Source: CAZBDV01 sp964490765 (GTDB lineage: Bacteria > Cloacimonadota > Cloacimonadia > Cloacimonadales > JAJBBL01). From it: 12,029 bases of DNA. Made by a program: the position numbers and the translations under genes. Below are positions 1-6,549 of the stretch, piece after piece; positions within the stretch are counted from its first letter, which is position 1, and each line of letters starts with the position of its first letter. The stretch is from assembly GCA_964490765.1 (NCBI GenBank), contig CAZBDV010000049.1, positions 1 to 12,029 on the forward strand, read 5' to 3'. Below the pieces are notes generated by a model, which worked only from the letters and a program-made list of their open reading frames with translations, ran no database searches and was not told the DNA's origin.

Positions 1-1281
1 AAGAATCTTCGAGGTCAGGGTAAACTCAGTGAAGATAATATAAAAGAGACGCTGAGAGAAATCCGGCGTGCCCTGCTGGAAGCGGACGTTAATTTCAGGG
101 TCGTGAAGGACTTCATAGCAACAGTGCAGGAAAAAGCAATCGGTACAGAGGTTATGAAGAGCCTCTCTCCAGGCCAGCAACTGGTAAAACTTGTTCACGA
201 AGAGCTGATCAATCTTATGGGGAAGGAGAAATTCCTTCTCAAGACTTACGATAATAAACTGACAAAAGTTATGCTTGTTGGATTACAGGGGTCTGGTAAG
301 ACGACCTTCTCTGTCAAACTGGCCAACCATTTCAGAAAGAAGGGTGCTCTCCCTGTTCTGGCAGCCTGTGATATTCACAGGCCTGCAGCCGTTCAACAGT
401 TACAGACTCTCGGTAAGCAACTTGATATACCGGTGGTATACGATGAGAGCAACGACGTCAAAAAGATTGCCGATGAGAGTCTTCGTTTTGCCGATAAGAA
501 CAATAAAACACTCCTGATCTTCGATACTGCCGGAAGGATGCATCTCGACGAAGAGATGATGCGCGAGGTTGTCGGCCTGAAAGAGCAGGTCAAGCCTGAT
601 TATATTCTTTTCGTGGCCGATGCTATGACCGGCCAGGATGCAGTAAATGTCGCCAAAGAGTTCAACCGGCAACTCGAGTTCGATGCTGTGGTTCTGACTA
701 AACTCGATGGTGATACACGGGGTGGTGCTGCGTTATCGATCAAGGCGGTGACAAATAAACCTATAGCCTATTCCGGTATTGGGGAAAAACCCTCCGATAT
801 AGAAGAATTTCATTCGGAACGAATGGCCTCCCGTATTCTCGGTATGGGTGATGTCCTCTCTCTGATTGAGAAGGCGGAAGCTTCAATCGATACTGAGGAG
901 GCAGAGAAATTATCGAAGAGGTTACAGAAGAATATCTTCACACTCGATGATTTTTACAACCAGATACAACAGTTGAAGAAGATGGGTTCCATGCAGCAGA
1001 TAATGCAGATGATCCCCGGAGTAAATACCAAAATGCTCGGGCAGGCAGATTTCTCAGAAGCTGAACTCAAAAGAACCGAAGCGATCATATCATCTATGAC
1101 CGGAAAAGAGCGGGAAAATCCCGATATCTTAACCGGTTCAAGGAGAAAAAGAATAGCTGCGGGTAGCGGAACCGATATTCAGAGTGTCAATAGATTGATA
1201 AAGCAGTATGAACAGATGAAAACGATGCTGAAGAGGTTTAATCAGGGTAACATTAAGAAAGGGATGTTTAACTTTATGTAA
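1..1281 (+). CDS. ffh: Signal recognition particle GTPase Ffh (SRP54), N-terminus cut by window edge
   Basis: Ffh binds SRP RNA and signal peptides emerging from the ribosome. With FtsY it delivers nascent membrane proteins to the translocon, using GTP. The frame is open from base 1, so the gene begins before the window; by comparison with the family some 15-20 residues are missing. In visible-residue numbering, the N domain occupies the start (EADVNF-type motif near 28). The GTPase G domain shows the P-loop GLQGSGKTT at 94-102, DIHRPAA from 124, DTAGR from 175 and TKLDGD from 233, then the GIGEKPSDIEEF closing motif. The methionine-rich M domain follows, with MGSMQQIMQMIPG and the SRP-RNA-binding motif GSRRKRIAAGSG at 379-390. 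The tail is basic and methionine-rich as usual. All key residues are present. The stop is followed at once by a promoter for the next gene, so ffh probably ends its own transcript or reads through. Confidence 0.98.
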   Translation, partial: KNLRGQGKLSEDNIKETLREIRRALLEADVNFRVVKDFIATVQEKAIGTEVMKSLSPGQQLVKLVHEELINLMGKEKFLLKTYDNKLTKVMLVGLQGSGKTTFSVKLANHFRKKGALPVLAACDIHRPAAVQQLQTLGKQLDIPVVYDESNDVKKIADESLRFADKNNKTLLIFDTAGRMHLDEEMMREVVGLKEQVKPDYILFVADAMTGQDAVNVAKEFNRQLEFDAVVLTKLDGDTRGGAALSIKAVTNKPIAYSGIGEKPSDIEEFHSERMASRILGMGDVLSLIEKAEASIDTEEAEKLSKRLQKNIFTLDDFYNQIQQLKKMGSMQQIMQMIPGVNTKMLGQADFSEAELKRTEAIISSMTGKERENPDILTGSRRKRIAAGSGTDIQSVNRLIKQYEQMKTMLKRFNQGNIKKGMFNFM

Positions 1282-1282
1282 G

Positions 1283-1312
1283 TTGAGTGCGGTCTTTTAT
1301 CGCTGGTATAAT
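1283..1312 (+). promoter_or_regulatory. Extended -10 promoter for the rpsP operon
   Basis: A -35 element TTGAGT (1283-1288) is followed after 18 bases by a perfect -10 element TATAAT (1307-1312). TGG directly before it forms an extended -10 (TGnTATAAT). It begins one base after the ffh stop codon and would start transcription near 1319, giving a leader of about 155 bases before rpsP. It fits a housekeeping sigma-70-type promoter driving the ribosomal block to rplS. Start site is inferred, not seen. Confidence 0.65.
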
Positions 1313-1475
1313 AACTGACTCTCCCCCCGGTCTAGGTTTTTTTTAGCGGGTAAAAACGTGCTCTAATGAATATGATACCTCTCTCAGTTAAATATCACTT
1401 GACTTTTTGTCCAGAGATAAGAAAGGTAAACTTAGAGTAAATATACGAAAAATAAATACTGAAGAAGGAGAATTA
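1313..1475 (+). other. Long 5' leader of rpsP
   Basis: This is the untranslated stretch between the promoter and rpsP. It has a run of six C (1323-1328), a run of eight T (1337-1344) and then a GGG (1348-1350) that could pair with part of the C run. The T run is not preceded by a stable stem, so I do not call a terminator. Such a leader could hold autoregulation of the ribosomal genes, but no known leader motif is recognisable. The end carries the rpsP ribosome binding site GAAGGAG (1464-1470). Confidence 0.35.
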
Positions 1476-1772
1476 ATGGTTAGGTTGAGATTGAAAAGAA
1501 TGGGAGCTAAGAATCAGCCATTTTACAGGATTGTGGCAGTAGATTCCAGATGGAAAAGAGATGGTAAATATATCGAAGCATTAGGATATTATGATCCCAA
1601 GACTGAACCATATACATTGCAAGTTGATGAAGAAATAGCAATCAAATGGCTTAAGAATGGAGCACAACCGAGCAATACTGTACGTTCATTACTGCGAAAA
1701 GTTGGCGTGCTGAAGAAATTCCATGATTTCAAGTACGGAAAGGATGAAGAATCTTCCGAAAAGGAATCGTAA
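1476..1772 (+). CDS. rpsP: Small ribosomal subunit protein bS16
   Basis: bS16 is an early-binding 30S protein that stabilises 16S rRNA folding. The 98-residue product opens with the family signature MVRLRLKRMGAKNQPFYRIV, followed by VDSR, then IEALGYYDP and a segment on amide-rich NGAQPSNTVRSLL with the usual spacing. The C-terminus is a short lysine/glutamate-rich tail, as in many bacterial S16 proteins. The ATG at 1476 is chosen because it matches the universal S16 N-terminus and has GAAGGAG five bases upstream. The frame stays open upstream to a TTG at 1407, but that extension is not S16-like. First gene of a tightly spaced block; khpA begins 20 bases after its stop. Confidence 0.98.
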   Translation: MVRLRLKRMGAKNQPFYRIVAVDSRWKRDGKYIEALGYYDPKTEPYTLQVDEEIAIKWLKNGAQPSNTVRSLLRKVGVLKKFHDFKYGKDEESSEKES

Positions 1773-1792
1773 CGGTTACAAGGAGTTGAGAG

Positions 1793-2023
1793 ATGAAGGA
1801 GATTCTGGAATATATAGCAAAGGCACTTGTTGATGATCCGAGCCAGGTAGAGGTAAAAGAGGTCATCGGAGATAAGATTACTATATATGAGCTGAGAGTA
1901 GCAAAGGAAGATATTGGTAAGATAATCGGTAAACGTGGTCGAACTGCTGGTGCAATGAGAACTATTCTGAATGCCGTGTCAACAAAACAGGGCAAGAGAG
2001 CTGAATTAGAAATCGTTGAATAG
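1793..2023 (+). CDS. khpA: KH-domain RNA-binding protein KhpA (YlqC family)
   Basis: This 76-residue protein is a single KH domain. KhpA proteins bind RNA, often with KhpB/EloR, and are linked to cell elongation and RNA turnover in Gram-positive bacteria; its role here is inferred only from family. The RNA-binding GxxG loop is G46-K-R-G49 within IGKIIGKRGRTAGAMRTIL (41-59), and the protein ends in a beta strand (RAELEIVE). Start ATG has AAGGAG (1779-1784) eight bases upstream. The stop TAG shares its last base with the GTG start of rimM, so the two are probably translationally coupled. Position between rpsP and rimM is the conserved location for this family. Confidence 0.93.
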   Translation: MKEILEYIAKALVDDPSQVEVKEVIGDKITIYELRVAKEDIGKIIGKRGRTAGAMRTILNAVSTKQGKRAELEIVE

Positions 2024-2562
2024 TGAACGGCCAGAAACAAACCGATAATTCGCTCTGGCAGGATCTGATCAAAATAGGCAGATTTGGATATAAATTCGGC
2101 GAAGACGGATCTTTTCAGATTCGTATCACAAAGAATTTCCAGACAGGTCTGCTCAAGATGAGTGAGTTTTTTATCATTATAGATAATCAACAGATCCGCT
2201 TTGCCAGAACCGGACAACTAAGGCTCGATGGTATGCATCTCTACGGGAAATTTGATGACCCCGAAATAACAGGAGAATTAAAGCAGGTCAAAAAAGCCTG
2301 GTTGGCTATAGACAGCGAAACTTATGAAAATCTTCTCTTTCCAGAAAGAGGGGTTATCGGAATGAGCCTCTGGTTTCAGGATCAGGAGATTGGACAAGTA
2401 GCGGATGTTTTCAATAACGGTGCCCACGATGTTCTGGTTGTGATGCTCGACAGCAAAGATGACAGTATTATGATACCCGATGTCACTGAATATATTGTTG
2501 ATAAAGATATAGCCGGAAAACGTGTTATCGTCCGGAATATCCAGGAACTGTTAGAGTTATGA
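2023..2562 (+). CDS. rimM: Ribosome maturation factor RimM, divergent N-terminal domain
   Basis: RimM binds ribosomal protein S19 in the 30S head and helps 16S rRNA processing and late 30S assembly. The 179-residue length is typical. The N-terminal domain aligns from LIKIGRFGYKFGEDGSFQI (about 15-33). In that stretch the usual HG-LKGEV core is replaced by FGEDGSFQI. The C-terminal PRC-barrel is clear: IGQVADVFNNGAHDVLVV, then IPDVTEYIVDKDIAGKRVIV and the terminal LLEL found in most RimM proteins. The start is GTG at 2023, overlapping the khpA stop by one base; no good ribosome binding site is needed if translation is coupled. It overlaps trmD by ATGA. Synteny supports the assignment despite the divergence. 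Confidence 0.92.
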   Translation: MNGQKQTDNSLWQDLIKIGRFGYKFGEDGSFQIRITKNFQTGLLKMSEFFIIIDNQQIRFARTGQLRLDGMHLYGKFDDPEITGELKQVKKAWLAIDSETYENLLFPERGVIGMSLWFQDQEIGQVADVFNNGAHDVLVVMLDSKDDSIMIPDVTEYIVDKDIAGKRVIVRNIQELLEL

Positions 2563-3239
2563 AGATAGATATCCTGACAATATTCCCTGAGTTATTCAAC
2601 AGCTTCCTGGATAACGGTATCGTTTACCGAGCCAGGGAAAAAAAACTGCTGGATGTTGAGCTTCATAATATCAGGGATTATACAGAAGACAAGCATCATC
2701 AGGTCGATGACTATCCCTTTGGTGGTGGTGCAGGAATGGTGATGAAACCGGAACCTTTACACGCTGCCATAACTGCAGTATTGAAAGAGGATGAAATTCC
2801 GGTAGTATACTTTACTCCACAGGGGAGGCTGCTGAATCAGGATATTGTAAACCGATACAAAGGCAAGCAGCGGATAATCCTGCTCTGTGGACATTATAAA
2901 GAGATCGATCAGCGAATCAGAGATACGCTGGTAACCGATGAGATATCGATTGGTGATTATGTCCTCTCCGGTGGAGAGGTTCCCGCTATGGTGATGATCG
3001 ATGCTGTAGCCCGGCTCATCGATGGGGTGATCGGTGATATAGAATCTGCTCTGTCAGATTCGCACCAGCAGGGACTGTTAGGTGCTCCGCATTATACCCG
3101 TCCCTCAGAGTTCAACGGGATGAAAGTACCCGATGTTCTGGTTTCGGGTAACCATGCCGAGATCGATAAATGGCGGGAGAAGAGAGCGTTGGAATTGACC
3201 AGAGAAAGAAGGCCGGATCTGTATTATGGCAGAAGTTAA
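2559..3239 (+). CDS. trmD: tRNA (guanine37-N1)-methyltransferase TrmD
   Basis: TrmD methylates G37 of tRNAs that have G36, using S-adenosylmethionine, and so prevents +1 frameshifting. It is a homodimer with a trefoil-knot (SPOUT) fold. Visible motifs are IDILTIFPELF at the N-terminus, DDYPFGGGAGMVMKPEP (50-66), the knot segment LLCGHYKEIDQR (108-119), and ISIGDYVLSGGEVPAMV (129-145) which contributes the cofactor pocket. Further on come YTRPSEFNGMKVPDVLVSGNH (179-199) and HAEIDKWR. The 226-residue length is at the short end for the family. The knot reads HYKEIDQR where many TrmD have HYEG-DER. Its ATG overlaps the rimM stop as ATGA, indicating coupling, and its end overlaps the following SPOUT gene by 14 bases. 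Confidence 0.97.
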   Translation: MKIDILTIFPELFNSFLDNGIVYRAREKKLLDVELHNIRDYTEDKHHQVDDYPFGGGAGMVMKPEPLHAAITAVLKEDEIPVVYFTPQGRLLNQDIVNRYKGKQRIILLCGHYKEIDQRIRDTLVTDEISIGDYVLSGGEVPAMVMIDAVARLIDGVIGDIESALSDSHQQGLLGAPHYTRPSEFNGMKVPDVLVSGNHAEIDKWREKRALELTRERRPDLYYGRS

Positions 3240-3822
3240 CATCTATGTCGGATTAGTACATTATCCGGTGTATAACAAACAGAAAGAGATCGTGGTAACC
3301 TCGATAACAAATATGGATATCCACGATATATCCAGAACCTGTAAGACTTACGGGGTAAGTCATTATCTGATTATCAACCCTCTGGATAGCCAGAGAGAGC
3401 TCTTCCGGAAAATTGTTAACTTCTGGCAGAGTGATACCGGAAGAAAATATCAGGGTGACAGGGCAACAGCCCTTGACACGATCGATTTTTTCAGTTCGCT
3501 GGCAGAGGCGAAAGAGTATATAAAAAATCAGGAAGGATTGGAACCAGTTATTATTACAACTACAGCGAGAGAGTGGTCGAATCAGAGCGGATACGATATC
3601 TACCCCTCTATTAGCAAAGAGCAGAGACCGATATTCATTATTTTCGGTACCGGATACGGACTGGCAGAAGAGTTACATCATTCTGCCGATTTTGTCCTGA
3701 AACCCGTTACCGGAAGGGGAGATTATAATCATCTCTCTGTCCGTAGTGCCGTAGCAATTGTGCTGGATCGAATGCTTCCGAAAAATACAGGAGGAAAGAA
3801 TGGATTTATTGCAAGTAGTTAA
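3226..3822 (+). CDS. SPOUT-fold RNA methyltransferase of the TM1570 / TrmD C-terminal-domain type (Methyltrn_RNA_4)
   Basis: This 198-residue protein resembles the family typified by Thermotoga TM1570. That family occurs either as a stand-alone gene after trmD or fused to the TrmD C-terminus (for example in Desulfovibrio). Members are predicted S-adenosylmethionine-dependent RNA methyltransferases; I know of no firm RNA target. The N-terminus (NIYVGLVHYPVYNK) and TSITNMDIHDISRTCKTYGV are family-typical. The C-terminal knot region is IIFGTGYGLAEEL (138-150), then DFVLKPVTGRGDYNHLSVRSA (155-175), the expected glycine-rich loop and asparagine/histidine turn. It overlaps trmD by 14 bases and its end overlaps rplS by 23 bases, so it sits inside the ribosomal operon and is likely co-translated. 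SPOUT family is secure, substrate unknown. Confidence 0.88.
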   Translation: MAEVNIYVGLVHYPVYNKQKEIVVTSITNMDIHDISRTCKTYGVSHYLIINPLDSQRELFRKIVNFWQSDTGRKYQGDRATALDTIDFFSSLAEAKEYIKNQEGLEPVIITTTAREWSNQSGYDIYPSISKEQRPIFIIFGTGYGLAEELHHSADFVLKPVTGRGDYNHLSVRSAVAIVLDRMLPKNTGGKNGFIASS

Positions 3823-4147
3823 CAAATCAAACATCAGAACCGATCTGCCGGAGTTTCGGGTCGGTGATACTGTTAAGGTTCACTATAAAATTAAAGAAGG
3901 TGCCAAGGAGCGAATTCAGGTCTATCAGGGAATCGTTATTCAGAAGAAGGGTTCTGGTGCCTCTAAATCATTTACTGTTAGAAAGATAAGCAATAGCATA
4001 GCTGTTGAGAGGATCTTTCCGATGAACTCTCCGATGATCAATAAAATGGAAGTAGTCCGTTACGGCCATGTCAGAAGGGCCAAGCTTTTCTATCTGAGAA
4101 GAGTTAAGGGGAAGGATGCCCGGGTAAAAGAGAAATCCCGTTACTGA
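3800..4147 (+). CDS. rplS: Large ribosomal subunit protein bL19
   Basis: bL19 lies at the 30S-50S interface and contributes to an intersubunit bridge. The 115-residue product equals the usual length. Hallmarks are FRVGDTVKVHYKIKEGAKERIQ, then YQGIVIQKKGSGASKSFTVRKISN, and the very conserved VERIFPMNSP. After these comes the basic C-terminal segment VRRAKLFYLRRVKGKDARVKE. ATG at 3800 is chosen because AGGAGG (3789-3794) lies five bases upstream and MDLLQVV matches the family N-terminus; an in-frame extension upstream lies wholly inside the preceding methyltransferase gene. It starts 23 bases before that gene ends. It is the last gene of the block, followed by an intrinsic terminator. Confidence 0.98.
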   Translation: MDLLQVVNKSNIRTDLPEFRVGDTVKVHYKIKEGAKERIQVYQGIVIQKKGSGASKSFTVRKISNSIAVERIFPMNSPMINKMEVVRYGHVRRAKLFYLRRVKGKDARVKEKSRY

Positions 4148-4177
4148 TCCTTTTAACTGTGATTGAAAGTGTTTATG

Positions 4178-4203
4178 AAAGGCGGATACTATCCGCCTTT
4201 TTT
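4178..4203 (+). terminator. Intrinsic terminator after rplS
   Basis: A perfect 10-base-pair stem, AAAGGCGGAT (4178-4187) and ATCCGCCTTT (4191-4200), has a three-base loop ACT and runs into six T (4198-4203). It lies 30 bases after the rplS stop. The A-rich 5' side means it may also act on the convergent thioesterase transcript arriving from the right. Confidence 0.9.
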
Positions 4204-4240
4204 ATTGTTGTAACCACATTACTGGTCCTGAAAAGATTGT

Positions 4241-4645
4241 CTATTCGGTTTCCTGATATCGGGACAAATTCTGGGCAATCTCCCTGTCGATCCGGTATGG
4301 TTTCCCCTCTCTGGTAAAGACTCCTGTAAGTACTGCGCGTGATAACAGCCTGGCGTCGGAGTTATAAATCTCCTGAGTCCAGACCGATTTTACCCGGCTG
4401 AATTCAATGACTCGTGACCTGACCGTTATCTCTATTCCGAAAGGTATACCACTGATAAAATCGATCTCTATCCTTTTCACAAAAATCTGGATCCCGAGAT
4501 CGGCCAAATCCTTTAATGGTAACTGCATGTCATCCAGGGCTGCAGATCGGGCCTCTTCATATACATGCTGATAGGCAGCATTGTTCAGATGGCCGTATAT
4601 GTCACATTCGTAACCGAAAATCTTACGCCTGTACTCGAATACCAT
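4241..4645 (-). CDS. Hotdog-fold acyl-CoA thioesterase, FadM/YbgC-like (4HBT superfamily)
   Basis: A 134-residue single hotdog domain, predicted to hydrolyse acyl-CoA thioesters in the cytoplasm. The N-terminal motif YECDIYGHLNNAAYQHVYEEAR (12-33) holds the family's catalytic aspartate equivalent (D15) and the GH-NNA-Y pattern of FadM-type members, where YbgC has DTDAxGxVYHANY. The middle reads IEIDFISGIPFGIEITVRSRVIEF, then SVWTQEIYNSDARLLSRAVLTGVF, the expected central strands. The ATG is supported by GGAGGA seven bases upstream on the minus strand. It is convergent with rplS, sharing the terminator region, and divergent from the methyltransferase gene at 4790. Substrate chain length cannot be told from the sequence. 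Confidence 0.85.
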   Translation of the reverse strand: MVFEYRRKIFGYECDIYGHLNNAAYQHVYEEARSAALDDMQLPLKDLADLGIQIFVKRIEIDFISGIPFGIEITVRSRVIEFSRVKSVWTQEIYNSDARLLSRAVLTGVFTREGKPYRIDREIAQNLSRYQETE

Positions 4646-4789
4646 TTTCTTCCTCCAACGACATTCTCTATCCCGGTATCTTTACGACAATCTTTTTTTT
4701 GTTTTGACAATCAGAGACTAATCTGTGATGAGATACTGAGAGTTTTCGGATGATAACAGAGATTCGGAAACAGTGGGATTAATGATATA

Positions 4790-5614
4790 ATGAAAAAGAT
4801 AATGCAGTTTTCCAGGAAGAAGTTCGAAAGCCTCGACGATGAGAGGAAGATACGGACTATAGTTTCGTTTATCGAAACTATCTACCACTCCTGGAACGAC
4901 ACTGTTGAACGCAAGAGGCTCCTGACAGAGCTCTACAAATGCCTGAGCATTCTGCAGGATTCACCCAGGCCGGAACTGCAGGAGATAGCCCACCTGCTCG
5001 GTGATCTACAGCACGACACACGCGAAGCTTTTATGCAGCAAACTTCCCGCTTTCTTTCCAGTTACGGAAATGATCTCTCTGATTATGATATATTCCGGTC
5101 GATAACTTATAAAGACAGAGCAGAACGGAAGGTTCCACTCTATGCAGTTCTGCATAATCTGCGTTCAGCATTCAATGTCGGGTCTATCATTAGAACAAGC
5201 GAATGTCTCGGGATCAGCAAAATATATATGACCGGTTATACCCCGACTCCTGCGAACAGCAAGGTCAGAAAGACCGCCATGTCAACAGAGGAGCGGATAT
5301 ACTGGGAGAAAAGAGAGGATATCTTTCTGCTCCTGAAGGAGTTGAGAGAGAGTGCAGGGATGGAGGTTATAGCCCTGGAAACTTCTCCTGAATCCCTGCC
5401 GTTACATAAAACGAGTATTAAGAAACCGGCAGTTTTACTTGTTGGGAATGAGGCATTTGGACTACCCGAAGAGCTGCTGAGAAGTGCTGATAAGATACTG
5501 GAGATTCCTCTCTCCGGGTGGAAGGAATCGTTGAATGTAGGTGTAGCTTATGGAATGGCCTGCTATGAAATATTGCGACAATGGAAAATGATAGAGAAAG
5601 AGAAGGAGGATTGA
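4790..5614 (+). CDS. TrmH/SpoU-family RNA 2'-O-ribose methyltransferase
   Basis: A 274-residue protein with a helical N-terminal extension (about 1-110, no recognised RNA-binding domain) and a C-terminal SpoU catalytic domain. The three family motifs are complete. Motif 1 is NLRSAFNVGSIIRTSECLGI (123-142) with the catalytic arginine R135. Motif 2 is LVGNEAFGLPEELL (217-230), and motif 3 is IPLSGWKESLNVGVAYG (239-255). It should 2'-O-methylate a ribose in tRNA or rRNA; the target is not deducible, and the N-terminal part is unlike the L30e-like domain of RlmB. The ribosome binding site is weak (GGGA at 4775-4778), and a second in-frame ATG at 4802 is possible. The HD-domain gene starts directly after its stop, so the two form a transcription unit. 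Confidence 0.88.
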   Translation: MKKIMQFSRKKFESLDDERKIRTIVSFIETIYHSWNDTVERKRLLTELYKCLSILQDSPRPELQEIAHLLGDLQHDTREAFMQQTSRFLSSYGNDLSDYDIFRSITYKDRAERKVPLYAVLHNLRSAFNVGSIIRTSECLGISKIYMTGYTPTPANSKVRKTAMSTEERIYWEKREDIFLLLKELRESAGMEVIALETSPESLPLHKTSIKKPAVLLVGNEAFGLPEELLRSADKILEIPLSGWKESLNVGVAYGMACYEILRQWKMIEKEKED

Positions 5615-6169
5615 ATGATAAGAAGAGAAGAGGCAAAGGAACTATTACACAGATATCTGAGAAGCGATAATTTGCGCAAACACTGTCTGGCCACTGCTGC
5701 CGTTATGGAAGGGCTGGCAGAGCGGCTGGGAGAAGATAAAGAGACCTGGTTCATTACTGGTCTGCTGCACGATATAGATCTCGAGGTTATCGGTGATGAT
5801 TTTAGCCAGCATGGTGTCAAAGCAATGGAACTCTTGCAGGATGCCGATATAACACCAGAGATGAAACATGCCATTCAGGCACATAACGAACAGGTACCCT
5901 TAGAAACCAAACTCGACAGAGGACTCTGGATTGCTGATCCGGTAAATGGATTGATAGTAGCCGCTGCTCTGATGCGTCCCGATAAGAAAATCAGTACAAT
6001 AGAGCTGAAATCTCTGAAGAAGAAGTATAAGACCAAATCTTTTGCTGCCGGGGCAAATCGTGAACAGATGGCAGATTGCACGGCACTCGGCCTGGAGCTC
6101 AACGATTTTCTGCAACTCGCTCTGGAAGCAATGAGCAGATACGAAGAAGAACTCGGGTTCAGCTGTTAA
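5615..6169 (+). CDS. HD-domain metal-dependent phosphohydrolase-like protein
   Basis: A 184-residue predicted cytoplasmic protein of the HD superfamily. The metal-binding pattern is visible: H23 (RKHCLATAAVMEGLAERLG), H52-D53 (LLHDIDLE), H85 or H90 (MKHAIQAHNE) and D108 (LWIADPVNG). Family members hydrolyse phosphate esters or nucleotides, but this stand-alone type is generally uncharacterised, so the substrate is unknown. It begins directly after the stop of the methyltransferase gene, with AAGGAGGA (5603-5610) four bases before the ATG, so the two are co-transcribed. Its stop is only 10 bases from the stop of the convergent small gene, with no obvious terminator between them. Confidence 0.85.
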   Translation: MIRREEAKELLHRYLRSDNLRKHCLATAAVMEGLAERLGEDKETWFITGLLHDIDLEVIGDDFSQHGVKAMELLQDADITPEMKHAIQAHNEQVPLETKLDRGLWIADPVNGLIVAAALMRPDKKISTIELKSLKKKYKTKSFAAGANREQMADCTALGLELNDFLQLALEAMSRYEEELGFSC

Positions 6170-6179
6170 ATGTCAAATC

Positions 6180-6440
6180 TCAGACAGAATCAGAATTCTT
6201 CTCTTTCTCATCCTGTTTTCGGTGAATATACCTGTTGCCTTCCTTTCTGACAAAATTGCTCCGAAGCAGGCTTTCAATTATTATTCGGGCGAAGTACTTG
6301 CTGGTCTGAAAGTGGCAGTCGTCGGGGAAACTCTTTTTTAATTCCTGACGGCTCGTGCCGTCGACGATCTCTTCGATCCCTTCGAAGGTCAGGCTCCCTT
6401 TCTCCAGTTTTTTTAAGATCTTGTATTCAATAGGTCTCAT
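6180..6440 (-). CDS. Small winged-helix-like hypothetical protein
   Basis: An 86-residue basic protein I do not recognise as a named family. The layout looks like a winged helix: helix 1 IEYKILKKLEKG (4-15), then LTFEGIEEIVDGTSRQELKKSF, a candidate recognition helix TSKYFARIIIESLLRSNF (46-63), and a wing-like hairpin VRKEGNRYIHRK. The tail is charged and probably disordered. The ATG has an excellent ribosome binding site on the minus strand (AGAGGTGAT just upstream), which argues for a real gene. It is divergent from the PaaI-like thioesterase across 109 bases that contain an inverted repeat. A DNA-binding regulator is inferred from shape and context only. Confidence 0.6.
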   Translation of the reverse strand: MRPIEYKILKKLEKGSLTFEGIEEIVDGTSRQELKKSFPDDCHFQTSKYFARIIIESLLRSNFVRKEGNRYIHRKQDEKEKNSDSV

Positions 6441-6477
6441 AAATCACCTCTTTTTAGAGGATGAAAAAATTATCGTT

Positions 6478-6526
6478 CACCTGGCTGTCAAGCCTGAAAA
6501 TTCCAGAGCTTGATGACAGCCTGGTG
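6478..6526. repeat. Imperfect inverted repeat between divergent genes, candidate operator
   Basis: The left arm CACCTGGCTGTCAAGC (6478-6493) matches the reverse complement of the right arm GCTTGATGACAGCCTGGTG (6508-6526), with one mismatch and three unpaired bases. The central spacer is 14 bases. No T run follows, so it is not a standard terminator. Its place between a winged-helix-like gene and a thioesterase gene suggests a binding site for a regulator or an RNA structure in the thioesterase leader. A TTGACA lies inside the left arm on the minus strand. Confidence 0.55.
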
Positions 6527-6549
6527 TTTGACATATAAGGAGTGTCGCT

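Noticed and set aside
1323..1350. C6...T8 stretch as an intrinsic terminator for ffh
   Set aside because: No stable stem precedes the T run; only a few C-G pairs with the later GGG are possible.
1399..1421. TTGACT followed by GATAAG before rpsP as a second promoter
   Set aside because: Only 11 bases separate the hexamers, and a much better promoter lies at 1283-1312.
1407..1475. In-frame upstream extension of rpsP from a TTG
   Set aside because: The 23 extra residues are not S16-like, while the ATG at 1476 has a good ribosome binding site and the universal MVRLRLKRMG start.
1729..2217. Minus-strand open frame of 162 codons across khpA and rimM
   Set aside because: It lies antisense to two well-supported genes, has low-complexity serine/isoleucine-rich translation and no ribosome binding site.
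4704..4737. TTGACA with GATACT before the TrmH-family gene
   Set aside because: The spacer of 22 bases is too long for a standard promoter and no better -10 hexamer lies at 16-18 bases.
6528..6533. Perfect TTGACA just before the PaaI-like gene
   Set aside because: A matching -10 element would fall inside the coding sequence, downstream of the start codon's ribosome binding site.
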